Positions 1 to 7,464 of a stretch of 19,506 bases of DNA are shown in pieces. Under the pieces are notes generated by a model. The model was not told the origin of the DNA, searched no databases, and worked only from the letters and a program-made list of their open reading frames with translations. Origin of the DNA: Pseudomonadota bacterium. GTDB lineage: Bacteria > Pseudomonadota > Alphaproteobacteria > Rhizobiales > Rhizobiaceae. The translations under genes and the position numbers were made by a program. Location: the NCBI GenBank assembly GCA_023416545.1, contig JAEZHO010000119.1:1-19506 (forward strand), in the 5' to 3' direction. Numbering within the stretch: the first letter of the stretch is position 1; each line of letters begins with the position of its first letter.

Positions 1-118
1 GGCCTTGGCCGGCCTTGCCGCGATACCCTCCGCCCCTATCTCCGTCCCATCGTCTGCAGACGAACAGGGCGCAGGCGGCTGAGGGACCAACGCGCTCTTG
101 CCCCCGATCGGAGGCGCC

Positions 119-835
119 ATGGACATCCCTCTCCAGACTGCCATATCGAACAAGCTTCTGGCACTTCTGCCGGCCGCCGACTTCGAGGATGTCGCGGGCG
201 ACCTGCAGCATGTCTACCTGCCGCGCGGAACGCCGATCGGAACCTCCGGCCAGCCCATCGACTATCTCTACTTCCTGACCTCCGGCATCGGTTCGGTCAT
301 CGCCCGGACTCCCGATGGCCACCGCGCCGAAGCCGGCCTGTTCGGCTTCGACGGCTATGTGCCGACCTCCGCCGTCGCCGACGTCGCGCTTCACTCGCAT
401 GACGTGAACATACAGGTGGATGCCGAGGCCTATCGGATGACCTATGCCGATTTCCGGTGGGCCATGGAGACCAACAGGAACTTTTCGCGGGTCGTCGTGC
501 GCGCCATGGAGGCCTTCTCGATCCAGCTGGCCTACACGCTGGTCTCCAACGCCATCCACGACGTCACCGTGCGCCTCGCCCGCTGGCTGCTGATGTGCCA
601 TGATCGGGTGCAGGGAGACGAGATCGCGCTTACGCACGAATACCTGGCCATCATGCTCGCCGTCCGGCGCCCCAGCGTCACCACCTCCCTTCATCTCCTC
701 GAAGGCAGCGGCTTCATCACATCCGGGAGAGGCAAGGTGACGATCCGGAACAGACCCGGCCTTCAGATGTTCGCACGGGATGCCTATGGGCGGCCGGAAG
801 AGGAATACCGGCGCCTGATGAAGAACCTGTTCTAG
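119..835 (+). CDS. Crp/Fnr family transcriptional regulator (copy A)
   Basis: A 238-aa cytoplasmic DNA-binding regulator. Residues ~10-120 form the cyclic-nucleotide-binding-like jelly roll (LPRGTPI, then YFLTSGIGSV and GHRAEAGLFG). A linking helix carries LARWLLMCHDRV (~153-164), and the C-terminal winged helix has its recognition segment in LAIMLAVRRPSVTTSLHLLE (~176-195). The N-terminal cysteines that hold the FNR iron-sulfur cluster are absent, and the ligand is unknown. The start is the ATG at 119, preceded by GGAGG at 110-114; a TTG at 98 is in frame but has no better ribosome site. The protein aligns almost without gaps with the convergent regulator at 1149-1862, so the two are paralogs. 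The same strand continues into the DUF6894 gene 68 bp downstream. The family is certain; the regulated genes are unknown. Confidence 0.93.
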   Translation: MDIPLQTAISNKLLALLPAADFEDVAGDLQHVYLPRGTPIGTSGQPIDYLYFLTSGIGSVIARTPDGHRAEAGLFGFDGYVPTSAVADVALHSHDVNIQVDAEAYRMTYADFRWAMETNRNFSRVVVRAMEAFSIQLAYTLVSNAIHDVTVRLARWLLMCHDRVQGDEIALTHEYLAIMLAVRRPSVTTSLHLLEGSGFITSGRGKVTIRNRPGLQMFARDAYGRPEEEYRRLMKNLF

Positions 836-903
836 TATCGTCGCCCCGCAGATCCCCGGTCTGCCCGGCGCAAGCAGAGACAAAAGCAAAAGCCAGGGCG
901 GTC

Positions 904-1152
904 ATGCGGTATTTCTTCCATATCCGGGATCACGGCGAGACGATACTGGACGAGGAGGGCGACGAGTTCGACCATCCCGAAGACGCCGCGGCAAGCGCGG
1001 TCCAGGCCGTCCAGGAACTGGCCTCCGCGCGGATCAAGGACGGGCTCGTCATCGACGACCAGCGTCTCGATCTCTGCGACGAGAACGGCGTCCTCCTGCT
1101 CAGCCTGTCCTTCCAGGACGTCGTCCGCAAGCAGCTGAAGCCGCAGGCCTAG
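904..1152 (+). CDS. DUF6894 family small protein
   Basis: An 82-aa soluble acidic protein that begins MRYFFHIRDHGETILDEEG. This MRYFFH..D....D.EG opening, followed by D..EA/DAA and a helix (AASAVQAVQELASARI) and then a short strand region, is the signature of the DUF6894 family, which is common in Rhizobiales and has no known function. There is no signal peptide, membrane segment or cysteine pair. It sits 68 bp downstream of one Crp/Fnr gene. Its stop overlaps the stop of the opposing Crp/Fnr gene: the tetramer CTAG at 1149-1152 supplies TAG on both strands. It may be co-transcribed with the upstream regulator. Confidence 0.85.
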   Translation: MRYFFHIRDHGETILDEEGDEFDHPEDAAASAVQAVQELASARIKDGLVIDDQRLDLCDENGVLLLSLSFQDVVRKQLKPQA

Positions 1153-1862
1153 ATCTCGCCGATCAGCCGCCGGTATTCCTCTTCCGGCTTGCCGTAGGCC
1201 GTCGTCGCGAAATCCTGCAGCCCCTTGCGATCGCGTATGGTGATGCGGCCGCGCTCGGCATTGATGAGCTTGCGCCCCTCCAGCACGTGGAGCGCCGTCG
1301 TCACGCTCGGACGCCGCACGCCGAGCATCAGCGAGATGAAGTCGTGCGTCAGCAGGATCTCGTCGCCGTCCACCCGGTCGTGGCACATCAACAGCCACCG
1401 GGCCAGCCGCTCGTCCACCTGGCAGGTGACGTTGCAAAGGGCGGTGAACGATATCTGCGAGGAAAAGGCCTGGATGAAGCGGGCGAGCAGGTTGGAGAAG
1501 ACGGGGTGCCGGGACAGGAGGTCCTTCGCCTTGTCGAGCGGCATCCGGAAGCCGTGGCCTTCCACCTGTATCAGCACCTGGTGGACGCTGATCGTGCCGC
1601 CGACGCCGGCGGATGTCGGCGCAAATCCCTCGCGGCCGAACATGCCGGCCTCGGCCCGCTGGCCTTCGGTCGCCACGGTCACCACCGAGCCGATGCCGCT
1701 GCACAGGAAGTAGATGTGTTCGATGTCACCGTCGGCGCCGACGATCTCGAAGCCGCGCGGAAGGTCCACCGGCTCCAGATGGCGCGACACCTCGTCGAAC
1801 TCGTGTTCGGGCAACAGGGCTAGCAATCGGTTTCGCGCGGCCGGGTGGTATGCGATGGACAT
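1149..1862 (-). CDS. Crp/Fnr family transcriptional regulator (copy B)
   Basis: A 237-aa paralog of the regulator at 119-835, on the opposite strand. It has the same architecture: a jelly-roll sensor (LPRGFEI, IYFLCSGIGSV, GQRAEAGMFGREGF), the LARWLLMCHDRVDGDE linker helix (~153-168) and a winged helix around LMLGVRRPSVTTALHVLEG (~178-196). Scattered cysteines (C54, C143, C147, C160) are not in an FNR-type N-terminal cluster. The start at 1862 (MSIAYHPAARNRLLALLP) gives the same N-terminal length as the paralog. In-frame alternatives are ATG at 1871 and at 1901, and none has a strong ribosome site. The gene converges on the DUF6894 gene with a shared CTAG stop. Regulator identity is secure; effector and targets are unknown. 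Confidence 0.92.
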   Translation of the reverse strand: MSIAYHPAARNRLLALLPEHEFDEVSRHLEPVDLPRGFEIVGADGDIEHIYFLCSGIGSVVTVATEGQRAEAGMFGREGFAPTSAGVGGTISVHQVLIQVEGHGFRMPLDKAKDLLSRHPVFSNLLARFIQAFSSQISFTALCNVTCQVDERLARWLLMCHDRVDGDEILLTHDFISLMLGVRRPSVTTALHVLEGRKLINAERGRITIRDRKGLQDFATTAYGKPEEEYRRLIGEI

Positions 1863-2153
1863 GGTTCTCATTGATGGTCGGGCGGAGGGTCCGGCCGCCA
1901 TGCCCGTGAGTCCCCTGGCGGTTCCAGATCGTATAGCACCCCGATTTTTCTGCGGATTTTGGGTACGGTGGCGGACAATCCCTGCGCGAACCCCGTCCCG
2001 GCAAGGTTGCCGAAGCCGGGAGGGGGCGGGCGCGGGCCTTTGTCCTCTACCGTACGGAGCCGCACGGTCCGGAAGTTTCCTGATAGGCTCTCATATTGGC
2101 GCCGACGACCCATTCCGGCGCCCTGGGTGGACCCGCGAAAAGGGAGGTGCGGC
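1863..2153. promoter_or_regulatory. Divergent control region between Crp/Fnr copy B and an 88-aa gene
   Basis: A 291-bp non-coding gap between two genes that point away from each other, so both promoters should lie here. On the minus strand a weak -10-like element (TATACG, about 1930-1935) lies upstream of the regulator. On the plus strand AGGGAGG at 2141-2147 is the ribosome site of the next gene. I found no convincing symmetric Crp/Fnr operator and no conserved RNA element. Confidence 0.35.
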
Positions 2154-2420
2154 GTGTTGACGAGACAGGACGGACTTCGCGAAGGAGTCTTCACTCCCCA
2201 TGATCTGGAGGTGATGCGGCGCGCTTTCTTGCTCGCGCTCATATCGGATTCCCATCTGGATACGGGCGACGGAGAGCGCGCCCTCGGACGGTCGATCGTC
2301 CGGCTCTACCGGATGGGACTGGTCGAGCCGCAGAAGCTCGGCGCCGTGGCGGCGCTGATGACCTTGAGCCCGGCCGTGACGTGCTCCCGGGCACCTGCGG
2401 AATTCCTCAACGCCTCCTGA
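2154..2420 (+). CDS. Hypothetical protein, 88 aa
   Basis: A small soluble protein that I do not recognise. The start chosen is GTG at 2154 because AGGGAGG lies at 2141-2147; the frame is open further upstream (to 1959), but that part crosses the control region and has no ribosome site. The sequence is mostly helical: MRRAFLLALISDSHL (~21-35) and ALGRSIVRLYRMGLVEPQKLGAVAALM (~43-69), ending in a poorly structured tail. An ALGR.I..LY..G..E...L...A pattern of this sort occurs in small rhizobial hypothetical proteins. It stands alone between a divergent regulator and the acylphosphatase gene 103 bp downstream. The intervening stretch contains an imperfect direct repeat beginning GGCGCCCC at 2443 and 2460. 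Confidence 0.65.
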   Translation: MLTRQDGLREGVFTPHDLEVMRRAFLLALISDSHLDTGDGERALGRSIVRLYRMGLVEPQKLGAVAALMTLSPAVTCSRAPAEFLNAS

Positions 2421-2523
2421 AGCCGCAGGCCGTCATGCGAGCGGCGCCCCCTTTGCCACGGCGCCCCTTGTCACCGCGTCCTGCACTCCCACCTCATCTC
2501 CTGAGACGGAGCGGAGAAGCGCC

Positions 2524-2808
2524 ATGACGCAAGACCGGCGTGTGATCGGAGCCAGGATCAGGGGCAGGGTGCAGGGTGTCGGCTATCGCGCCTGGACGCG
2601 GAGCGAGGCAGAGCGGCTCGGCCTTGCCGGCTGGGTCCGCAACGAGCCCGACGGGACGGTCGCCGCACTCCTTGCCGGACCAGCCGAAGCGGTCGACGCC
2701 ATGATCGAGCGCCTGCGGAATGGCCCTCCCGGCGCCTCCGTCTCGGCGGTCGAGACATGGGACGAAAAGGGGGCCGGACTGTCGGCCGATTTCCGCATCA
2801 CCCGCTGA
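2524..2808 (+). CDS. acyP: Acylphosphatase
   Basis: A 94-aa cytosolic enzyme that hydrolyses the carboxyl-phosphate bond of acylphosphates such as acetyl phosphate and 1,3-bisphosphoglycerate. The first family signature is GRVQGVGYRAW (~14-24), which holds the catalytic arginine (R22). The second, GWVRNEPDGTVAALLAG (~36-52), holds the catalytic asparagine (N40). Length and the ferredoxin-like fold pattern match the family. The ATG follows CGGAG at 2511-2515. The gene appears to be monocistronic and ends ~70 bp before a strong bidirectional terminator. Confidence 0.96.
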   Translation: MTQDRRVIGARIRGRVQGVGYRAWTRSEAERLGLAGWVRNEPDGTVAALLAGPAEAVDAMIERLRNGPPGASVSAVETWDEKGAGLSADFRITR

Positions 2809-2881
2809 GCATCACCGCACAATCCTGAAGCGCGAACCTTGGCTCCGCGCCTCGCGTTGGAGGACCGGCCTCGCGCCATGA

Positions 2882-2909
2882 AAAAAGGGCCCCTCGCGGA
2901 GCCCTTTTT
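2882..2909. terminator. Bidirectional intrinsic terminator
   Basis: The 9-bp stem AAAAAGGGC (2882-2890) pairs with GCCCTTTTT (2901-2909) around a 10-nt loop. The A-run on one side and T-run on the other let it work on both strands. It lies between the convergent acylphosphatase and outer-membrane protein genes. Confidence 0.9.
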
Positions 2910-2926
2910 CCTGCTGATCGGGTGGA

Positions 2927-3556
2927 TCAGAACTTCACACCGATACCGACCTGGACAACGTGCTGGTCGAAATCGACGTCGAGACCGCCGACATCGCCTT
3001 TCGTGTAGTCGTTGTAGCGGTACTCGAGCCGGCCGAAGACGTTGTCGGTGAAGGCGTGGTCTACACCTGCGCCGAGCGTCCAGCCGTGCAGCGTATCGCT
3101 TTCATCGAAGCCGGGGCCTTCAACCTTGGCGCGGGTCGCCGTCCAGCCGCCTGCTGCGTAGATCAGCGTGCGGTCCAGGGCGACACCGACGCGACCGCGT
3201 ACGGAGCCGTTGAAGCCGGTTTCGCCGTCGAAGCCGCCACCGATGTCTTCCTTGTTCCAGTCGTAGTTCACGTCGCCTTCGATACCGGCGACGAAGCCGT
3301 TTGCCATCTGCCAGTTGTAGCCGACGAAGCCGCCGAAGCGCCAGCCGTCGAAGTTGCCGGCATCAAGACCCTCGACATCAGCGTTGCCCCAGCCGTGCCC
3401 GCCGTGGATACCGATATAGGGGCCGCTCCAGGTGAAGACGGCCGGCATTTCGACGGCGATCGGAGCTTCCGGAATGGTCTCGACAGCGTCGGCAGCGAAA
3501 GCCGACGTGGATGCAAGCATTGCGACGCTGGCTGCCAGGATCAGAGTTCTCTTCAT
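2927..3556 (-). CDS. Outer-membrane beta-barrel protein (Omp25/Omp31/RopB type)
   Basis: A 209-aa outer-membrane protein. A signal peptide (KRTLILAASVAMLASTSAFA, cut after AFA, ~residue 21) is followed by an 8-strand barrel pattern of alternating aromatic/glycine segments: WSGPYIGIHGGHGWG, WRFGGFVGYNWQ, GFVAGIEGDVNY, NGSVRGRVGVAL, LIYAAGGW, GWTLGAGVDHAF, FGRLEYRYNDY and a last strand ending VGIGVKF with the terminal phenylalanine used by the BAM machinery. This matches the small porin-like Omp25/Omp31 proteins of Brucella and RopB of rhizobia, which support envelope integrity. AAGGAG precedes tandem ATGs (3559, 3556); the second has better spacing (7 nt), the first only 4. A strong terminator lies directly downstream. 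Confidence 0.93.
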   Translation of the reverse strand: MKRTLILAASVAMLASTSAFAADAVETIPEAPIAVEMPAVFTWSGPYIGIHGGHGWGNADVEGLDAGNFDGWRFGGFVGYNWQMANGFVAGIEGDVNYDWNKEDIGGGFDGETGFNGSVRGRVGVALDRTLIYAAGGWTATRAKVEGPGFDESDTLHGWTLGAGVDHAFTDNVFGRLEYRYNDYTKGDVGGLDVDFDQHVVQVGIGVKF

Positions 3557-3895
3557 CATGTGTCTCCTTGCTCGAATGCGGATGGATAAGATGTAATCGA
3601 TCTCACTGATAAAGCTGTAGCTGAATTACAACAGCTTTTTGTAAATGAGAAGTTACTGTGTCTTGCCCTGCGGTCTGTAGTTGATGATGACCTTGGAAAC
3701 GAAGCCGAAGACTGGCCGTTCCACCGGTTCCGGCCCCATGCGCCAAACAACTTCCGCTGTTGCAGAAATGCATCATGACGGAGGCCGGCCGGGGGCGGAT
3801 AGGCCGGCGCGGGGGGCGAATCATCAGGTTCCCCGGTTGGCTGGCCGGGCGGCGATACCCATATTGAATGGGCTGAGAGGCGAAGGAGCTTGCCC
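3557..3895. promoter_or_regulatory. Divergent intergenic region with inverted repeat
   Basis: About 340 bp without a gene, between the divergent omp and selO genes. The omp-proximal half (3575-3660) is clearly AT-richer than the surroundings and should hold the omp promoter. It contains a perfect 8-bp inverted repeat, AAAGCTGT at 3611-3618 and ACAGCTTT at 3631-3638, which falls in the omp leader or operator zone. I could not place a convincing -35/-10 pair. The selO-proximal half is GC-rich, with only the ribosome site GAAGGAG at 3882-3888. Confidence 0.45.
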
Positions 3896-5422
3896 TTGTT
3901 TCAGTTCGACAATTCCTATGCGCGCCTGCCCGAGCGTTTCTATGCCCCGGTCTACCCCCAGCCGGTCGAGGGACCGGTGCTCCTGAAATTCAACGAGCCG
4001 CTGGCCCGGGAGCTCGGCCTTGAGGCGGACCTGACGGACCCGCAGCGGCTGGCGGCGGTCCTCGCCGGCAATGTCGTGCCGCAGGGTGCTGCTCCGCTTG
4101 CCATGGCCTATGCCGGCCACCAGTTCGGTTCCTTCGTGCCGCAGCTCGGCGACGGGCGGGCGATTCTCATCGGCGAAGTGGTCGACCGCAACGGCATCCG
4201 CCGCGACATCCAGCTGAAGGGAGCCGGACCGACGCCCTTCTCCCGCCGCGGCGACGGCCGCGCAGCGCTTGGCCCGGTGCTTCGCGAATACATTCTCTCC
4301 GAGGCCATGCACGCGCTCGGCATTCCGGCGACGAGGGCGCTCGCCGCCGTCGCGACCGGCGAGGAAGTCTATCGCGAGACCCCGCAGCCCGGCGCCGTCT
4401 TCGTGCGCGTCGCCTCCAGCCACGTGCGGATCGGCACCTTCCAGTATTTCGCCGCCCGCCAGGACGTCGAGGGGCTGAGGACGCTCGCCGACTACGTGAT
4501 CGATCGCCATTACGCCGAGATCAGGCAGGCCGAGCGGCCCTATCTCGAACTTTTGCGCGCGGTCGCCTTCGCGCAGGCGGATCTCGTCGCCCGCTGGCTC
4601 GGCGTCGGCTTCATCCACGGGGTGATGAACACCGACAACATGACCCTTTCCGGCGAGACGATCGACTTCGGCCCCTGCGCCTTCCTCGACGAGTACGACC
4701 AGATGAAGGTCTTCTCCTCGATCGACCAGGGCGGCCGCTACGCCTATCGCAACCAGCCCGGCATCGCCCAGTGGAACATTGCCCGGCTTGCCGAATGCCT
4801 GCTGCCGCTGATCGACGAGGACCAGGACAAGGCCGTCCTCGTCGCCAACCACGTGCTTTCGGAGTTCGGCCAGCGCTTCCAGGCCGCCTGGCTCTCGGTC
4901 TTCCGCCGCAAGATCGGCCTGTCCCGCGAGGAGGAAGGCGACGGCGAACTGGTCCAGGCGCTGCTCGCCGCCATGCAGGAGGAGGAAGCCGACTTCACCC
5001 TGGCCTTCCGGCGGCTCTGCGACGTTGCGGCCGGGGTAGGGTCAGGGCCAGCGGCAGGGTCAGGGGCAACGAGCGGGGCAGGGGAGCCGGAATCGCGAAC
5101 AGGCGAGAAAACCTTCCTCTCGTCCTTCCGCCAGCCCGCCAGGGCATGCGCCTGGCTGGAGACGTGGCGGGAAAGGCTTGAACTGGAGAGAACCTCGCCG
5201 CAGGAACGGGCGGCCGCCATGCGCGCCGTCAATCCCGCCGTCATCCCCCGCAACCACAAGGTGGAGGAGGCGCTGGCGGCCGCCAACTACGGCGATCTCG
5301 GCTTCTTCAACCGGCTGCTGGAGGCGCTCGAAAGACCCTACGAGGACCGCCCTGAATTCCAGGCCTACACAGTCCCCCCGCGCCCGGAGGAACGCGTCCT
5401 GCAAACCTTCTGCGGGACTTGA
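3896..5422 (+). CDS. selO: Protein adenylyltransferase SelO (YdiU/UPF0061 family)
   Basis: A 508-aa pseudokinase-fold enzyme that transfers AMP from ATP to Ser/Thr/Tyr of target proteins, linked to redox stress. Motifs: AYAGHQFGSFVPQLGDG (~71-87), the nucleotide-binding DIQLKGAGPTPFSRRGDGRAALG (~104-126, Lys108), HGVMNTDNM with D247/N248, and DFGP with metal-binding D257. The C-terminus ends FCGT, with Cys third from the end where vertebrate SelO has selenocysteine. The start chosen is TTG at 3896, 7 nt after AGGAG; TTG at 3890 is in frame but only 1 nt from it, and no ATG is available. A Gly/Ala/Ser-rich linker at ~376-404 is encoded by repetitive GGGTCAGGG-like DNA and looks like an insertion before the conserved C-terminal domain (NHKVEEAL). 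Its TGA abuts the stop of the next convergent gene. Confidence 0.95.
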   Translation: MFQFDNSYARLPERFYAPVYPQPVEGPVLLKFNEPLARELGLEADLTDPQRLAAVLAGNVVPQGAAPLAMAYAGHQFGSFVPQLGDGRAILIGEVVDRNGIRRDIQLKGAGPTPFSRRGDGRAALGPVLREYILSEAMHALGIPATRALAAVATGEEVYRETPQPGAVFVRVASSHVRIGTFQYFAARQDVEGLRTLADYVIDRHYAEIRQAERPYLELLRAVAFAQADLVARWLGVGFIHGVMNTDNMTLSGETIDFGPCAFLDEYDQMKVFSSIDQGGRYAYRNQPGIAQWNIARLAECLLPLIDEDQDKAVLVANHVLSEFGQRFQAAWLSVFRRKIGLSREEEGDGELVQALLAAMQEEEADFTLAFRRLCDVAAGVGSGPAAGSGATSGAGEPESRTGEKTFLSSFRQPARACAWLETWRERLELERTSPQERAAAMRAVNPAVIPRNHKVEEALAAANYGDLGFFNRLLEALERPYEDRPEFQAYTVPPRPEERVLQTFCGT

Positions 5423-6052
5423 TCAGCGGGCCGGCGCGGCGGCGGCGGCAGCAGTGGGCTGGAAGCCGCCTTCGATCTTGCGGCCGACGGCAAGCGCCTG
5501 GGCGAGGTTCGGCGGCATCCGTTCCCGGTAGGCGGAATCCGGCTCGGCGCCCAGCGCATCGAGCATCTTGCTGAAGAAGCAGCGGACGGAGGCCGCCGCG
5601 GTGATGTCGAAGATCTCCGCGTCGCTGAACCCCTGCGCCTTCAGCCTGCCGACGTCCTCGCGGGTAATGGAGGTCGCGTCGCGCACCACCTTGGAGGCAA
5701 AGCGCATCATTTCCCGCTCCGCCTCGTCGAGGGGCGCATGGGCGCCGTCGGTGGCCGTGTCGGCAAGCTGCGCCTCGCTGAAGCCTTCGCGTAGAAGCAC
5801 CGAGCCGTGCGCCAGCATGCAATATGAGCACTTGAGTTCGCGCGCGGCGGCAAGCGTCACCAGTTCGTAGCGCCGAAGGTTCATGTGCCCGCGCACGCTC
5901 GCAAGCAGGGCGCCCCACTTCTCCATCACCTCCGGCCGGTGGCCGAAGACGCGGTACATGTTCGGCAGGTAGCCGTAGCTCTCTTCCGCCGTGACATACA
6001 TGGCGGCGGTGGCATCGCCCGCTTCGGGGCCGGGAGTGGAGATGAAGGCCAT
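5423..6052 (-). CDS. AhpD-like / carboxymuconolactone decarboxylase family protein
   Basis: A 209-aa soluble protein of the alkylhydroperoxidase-D-like (CMD) fold, in the subgroup usually named peroxidase-related enzyme. The redox motif is E72-L-K-C75-S-Y-C78-x3-H82 (RELKCSYCMLAH), which in AhpD carries the peroxidatic/resolving cysteine pair and its proton relay. The repeat helices before it (YLPNMYRVFGHRPEVMEKWGALL) are typical of the group. The C-terminus ends in an alanine-rich tail (AAAAAAPAR). GGGAG lies just upstream of the ATG. It is tail-to-tail with selO: the palindrome TGATCA at 5420-5425 provides both stop codons. It lies 92 bp downstream of the permease gene on the same strand but behind a hairpin, so probably has its own promoter. 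The physiological substrate is unknown. Confidence 0.9.
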   Translation of the reverse strand: MAFISTPGPEAGDATAAMYVTAEESYGYLPNMYRVFGHRPEVMEKWGALLASVRGHMNLRRYELVTLAAARELKCSYCMLAHGSVLLREGFSEAQLADTATDGAHAPLDEAEREMMRFASKVVRDATSITREDVGRLKAQGFSDAEIFDITAAASVRCFFSKMLDALGAEPDSAYRERMPPNLAQALAVGRKIEGGFQPTAAAAAAPAR

Positions 6053-6106
6053 CGGAATTTCTCCCTCAAAGCGGGGAGTATACGCGAAATCCGCATCGAT
6101 GGGAAC

Positions 6107-6129
6107 GCGGTCGGGGCATGCCCGACCGC
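6107..6129 (-). terminator. Hairpin downstream of NCS2 permease
   Basis: The perfect 9-bp stem GCGGTCGGG (6107-6115) pairs with CCCGACCGC (6121-6129) around a 5-nt loop. It lies 15 bp beyond the permease stop. No strong T-run follows on the minus strand, so termination may be partial or factor-assisted. Confidence 0.55.
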
Positions 6130-6144
6130 CATGGAGAGCCGTTT

Positions 6145-7464
6145 TTAGGCCTTGTTCGGGCGCGCCCAGCCGAGCGCGTGGTAGAGCGCGATCGCCCCGA
6201 TCGTCGCCGTGCCGATGCCGTCCAGCGTGAAGCCGGCGATCTCGAGCTTGAAGTTGCCGGCGCCGAGCACCAGCGCCACGCCGACCGTGATGAGGTTGCG
6301 CGGCTCGGCGAAATCCACCTTGTTCTCGACCCAGATCCGGCCGGCCGTTGCGGCGATGAGGCCGAAGACGACGATCGACAGGCCGCCGAGCACCGGGCCG
6401 GGAATGGTCTGGATCAGCGCGCCGAACTTCGGCGAGAAGCCGAGCAGGATGGCGATCGCCGCGGCGACGAGGAAGACGAGCGTGGAGAAGATGCGGGTCA
6501 CCGCCATCACGCCCATGTTTTCCGCATAGGTGGTCATGCCGGTGCCACCGAAGGAGCCCGATACCATGGTCGCGACGCCGTCGCCGACGAAGGCGCGGCC
6601 GAGATACGGGTCGAGGTTGCGGTCGGTCATCGCCCCGATCGCCTTGATGTGCCCGAGGTTCTCGGCGACCAGGATGACGACGACCGGCGCGATCAGCGTG
6701 ATCGCCGGGACGGAGAAGACCGGCGCGGTAAAGCGCGGAAGGCCGAACCAGGCGGCGGCCGCGACGCCGGAGAAATCGATCGGCGTGCCCATGCCGAAGC
6801 CGTTGGCGAGCACGAGATAGGCGAGATAGGCAAGCGCGCCGCCGATCAGGATCGGCAGGCGGCGGGTCATGCCGGGGGCGTAGACGGCGATCAGGCCGAC
6901 GGCGGCGACGGTCAGGATGGCGACCCAGCGGGAAAGCTGGCTTCCGTCCGGGCTGTCGGGCCCGGTCCCCGAAGCACTCGCGATCGCGATCGGCGCCAGC
7001 ACCAGGCCGATCGCCGCGACGATCGCGCCCGTCAGCACCGGCGGCATCAGTCGCTCGATCCAGCGGTGGCCGGCCGCCATGACGATCAGCCCGATCAGCG
7101 CATAGAGCGCGCCTGCGACGATGATGCCGCCGAGCGCAAGCGCGATATTGGGGTTCGGCGCGCCGGCCGTCGCGGCGGTTGCCACCAGCACCGGCCCGAT
7201 GAAGGCGAAGGAGGAGCCGAGATAGCTCGGCACGCGGCCGCCCACGGCGATGAAGAAGATCAGCGTCGAGATGCCGGAAAACAGGATCGAGACGTTCGGG
7301 TCGAAGCCCATCAGGATCGGCGCCAGGACCGTCGAGCCGAACATCGCCACGACATGCTGCAGTCCGAGCACGAGCGTCTGTCCGGTCGGGAGCCGTTCAT
7401 CCGGCAGGATGCGCCCTTCCGTCTTCAGCCGCCACCGCGGAAAATAGCCGTTTGTCTCGCTCAT
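6145..7464 (-). CDS. NCS2 family nucleobase:cation symporter (uracil/xanthine permease)
   Basis: A 439-aa inner-membrane transporter with 14 predicted helices in the UraA/UapA fold. It imports a nucleobase with protons. Diagnostic segments are SSFAFIGPVLVA (~84-95), VAENLGHIKAIG (~266-277, with the first substrate-site glutamate E268) and GGTGMTTYAENMGVMAVTR (~306-324, with the second, E315). The AENLGH/YAENMGVMA pair resembles uracil permease (UraA/RutG-like) more than urate/xanthine permeases, but the substrate cannot be fixed from sequence. The start is MSETNGYFPRW at 7464, supported by AAGGGG upstream; an in-frame upstream extension to 7545 is Arg/Cys-rich and not membrane-like. The DapA-like gene lies 186 bp upstream on the same strand, so they may form one unit. 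Confidence 0.94.
   Translation of the reverse strand: MSETNGYFPRWRLKTEGRILPDERLPTGQTLVLGLQHVVAMFGSTVLAPILMGFDPNVSILFSGISTLIFFIAVGGRVPSYLGSSFAFIGPVLVATAATAGAPNPNIALALGGIIVAGALYALIGLIVMAAGHRWIERLMPPVLTGAIVAAIGLVLAPIAIASASGTGPDSPDGSQLSRWVAILTVAAVGLIAVYAPGMTRRLPILIGGALAYLAYLVLANGFGMGTPIDFSGVAAAAWFGLPRFTAPVFSVPAITLIAPVVVILVAENLGHIKAIGAMTDRNLDPYLGRAFVGDGVATMVSGSFGGTGMTTYAENMGVMAVTRIFSTLVFLVAAAIAILLGFSPKFGALIQTIPGPVLGGLSIVVFGLIAATAGRIWVENKVDFAEPRNLITVGVALVLGAGNFKLEIAGFTLDGIGTATIGAIALYHALGWARPNKA

Noticed and set aside
2..82. Possible C-terminal end of a gene entering from the left (reads ...AIPSAPISVPSSADEQGAGG, then stop)
   Set aside because: Only 26 codons are visible and low in complexity; cannot be told from chance.
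5396..5422. Selenocysteine at the SelO C-terminus
   Set aside because: The residue is a plain TGC cysteine (FCGT); TGA two codons later is the stop with no sign of readthrough.
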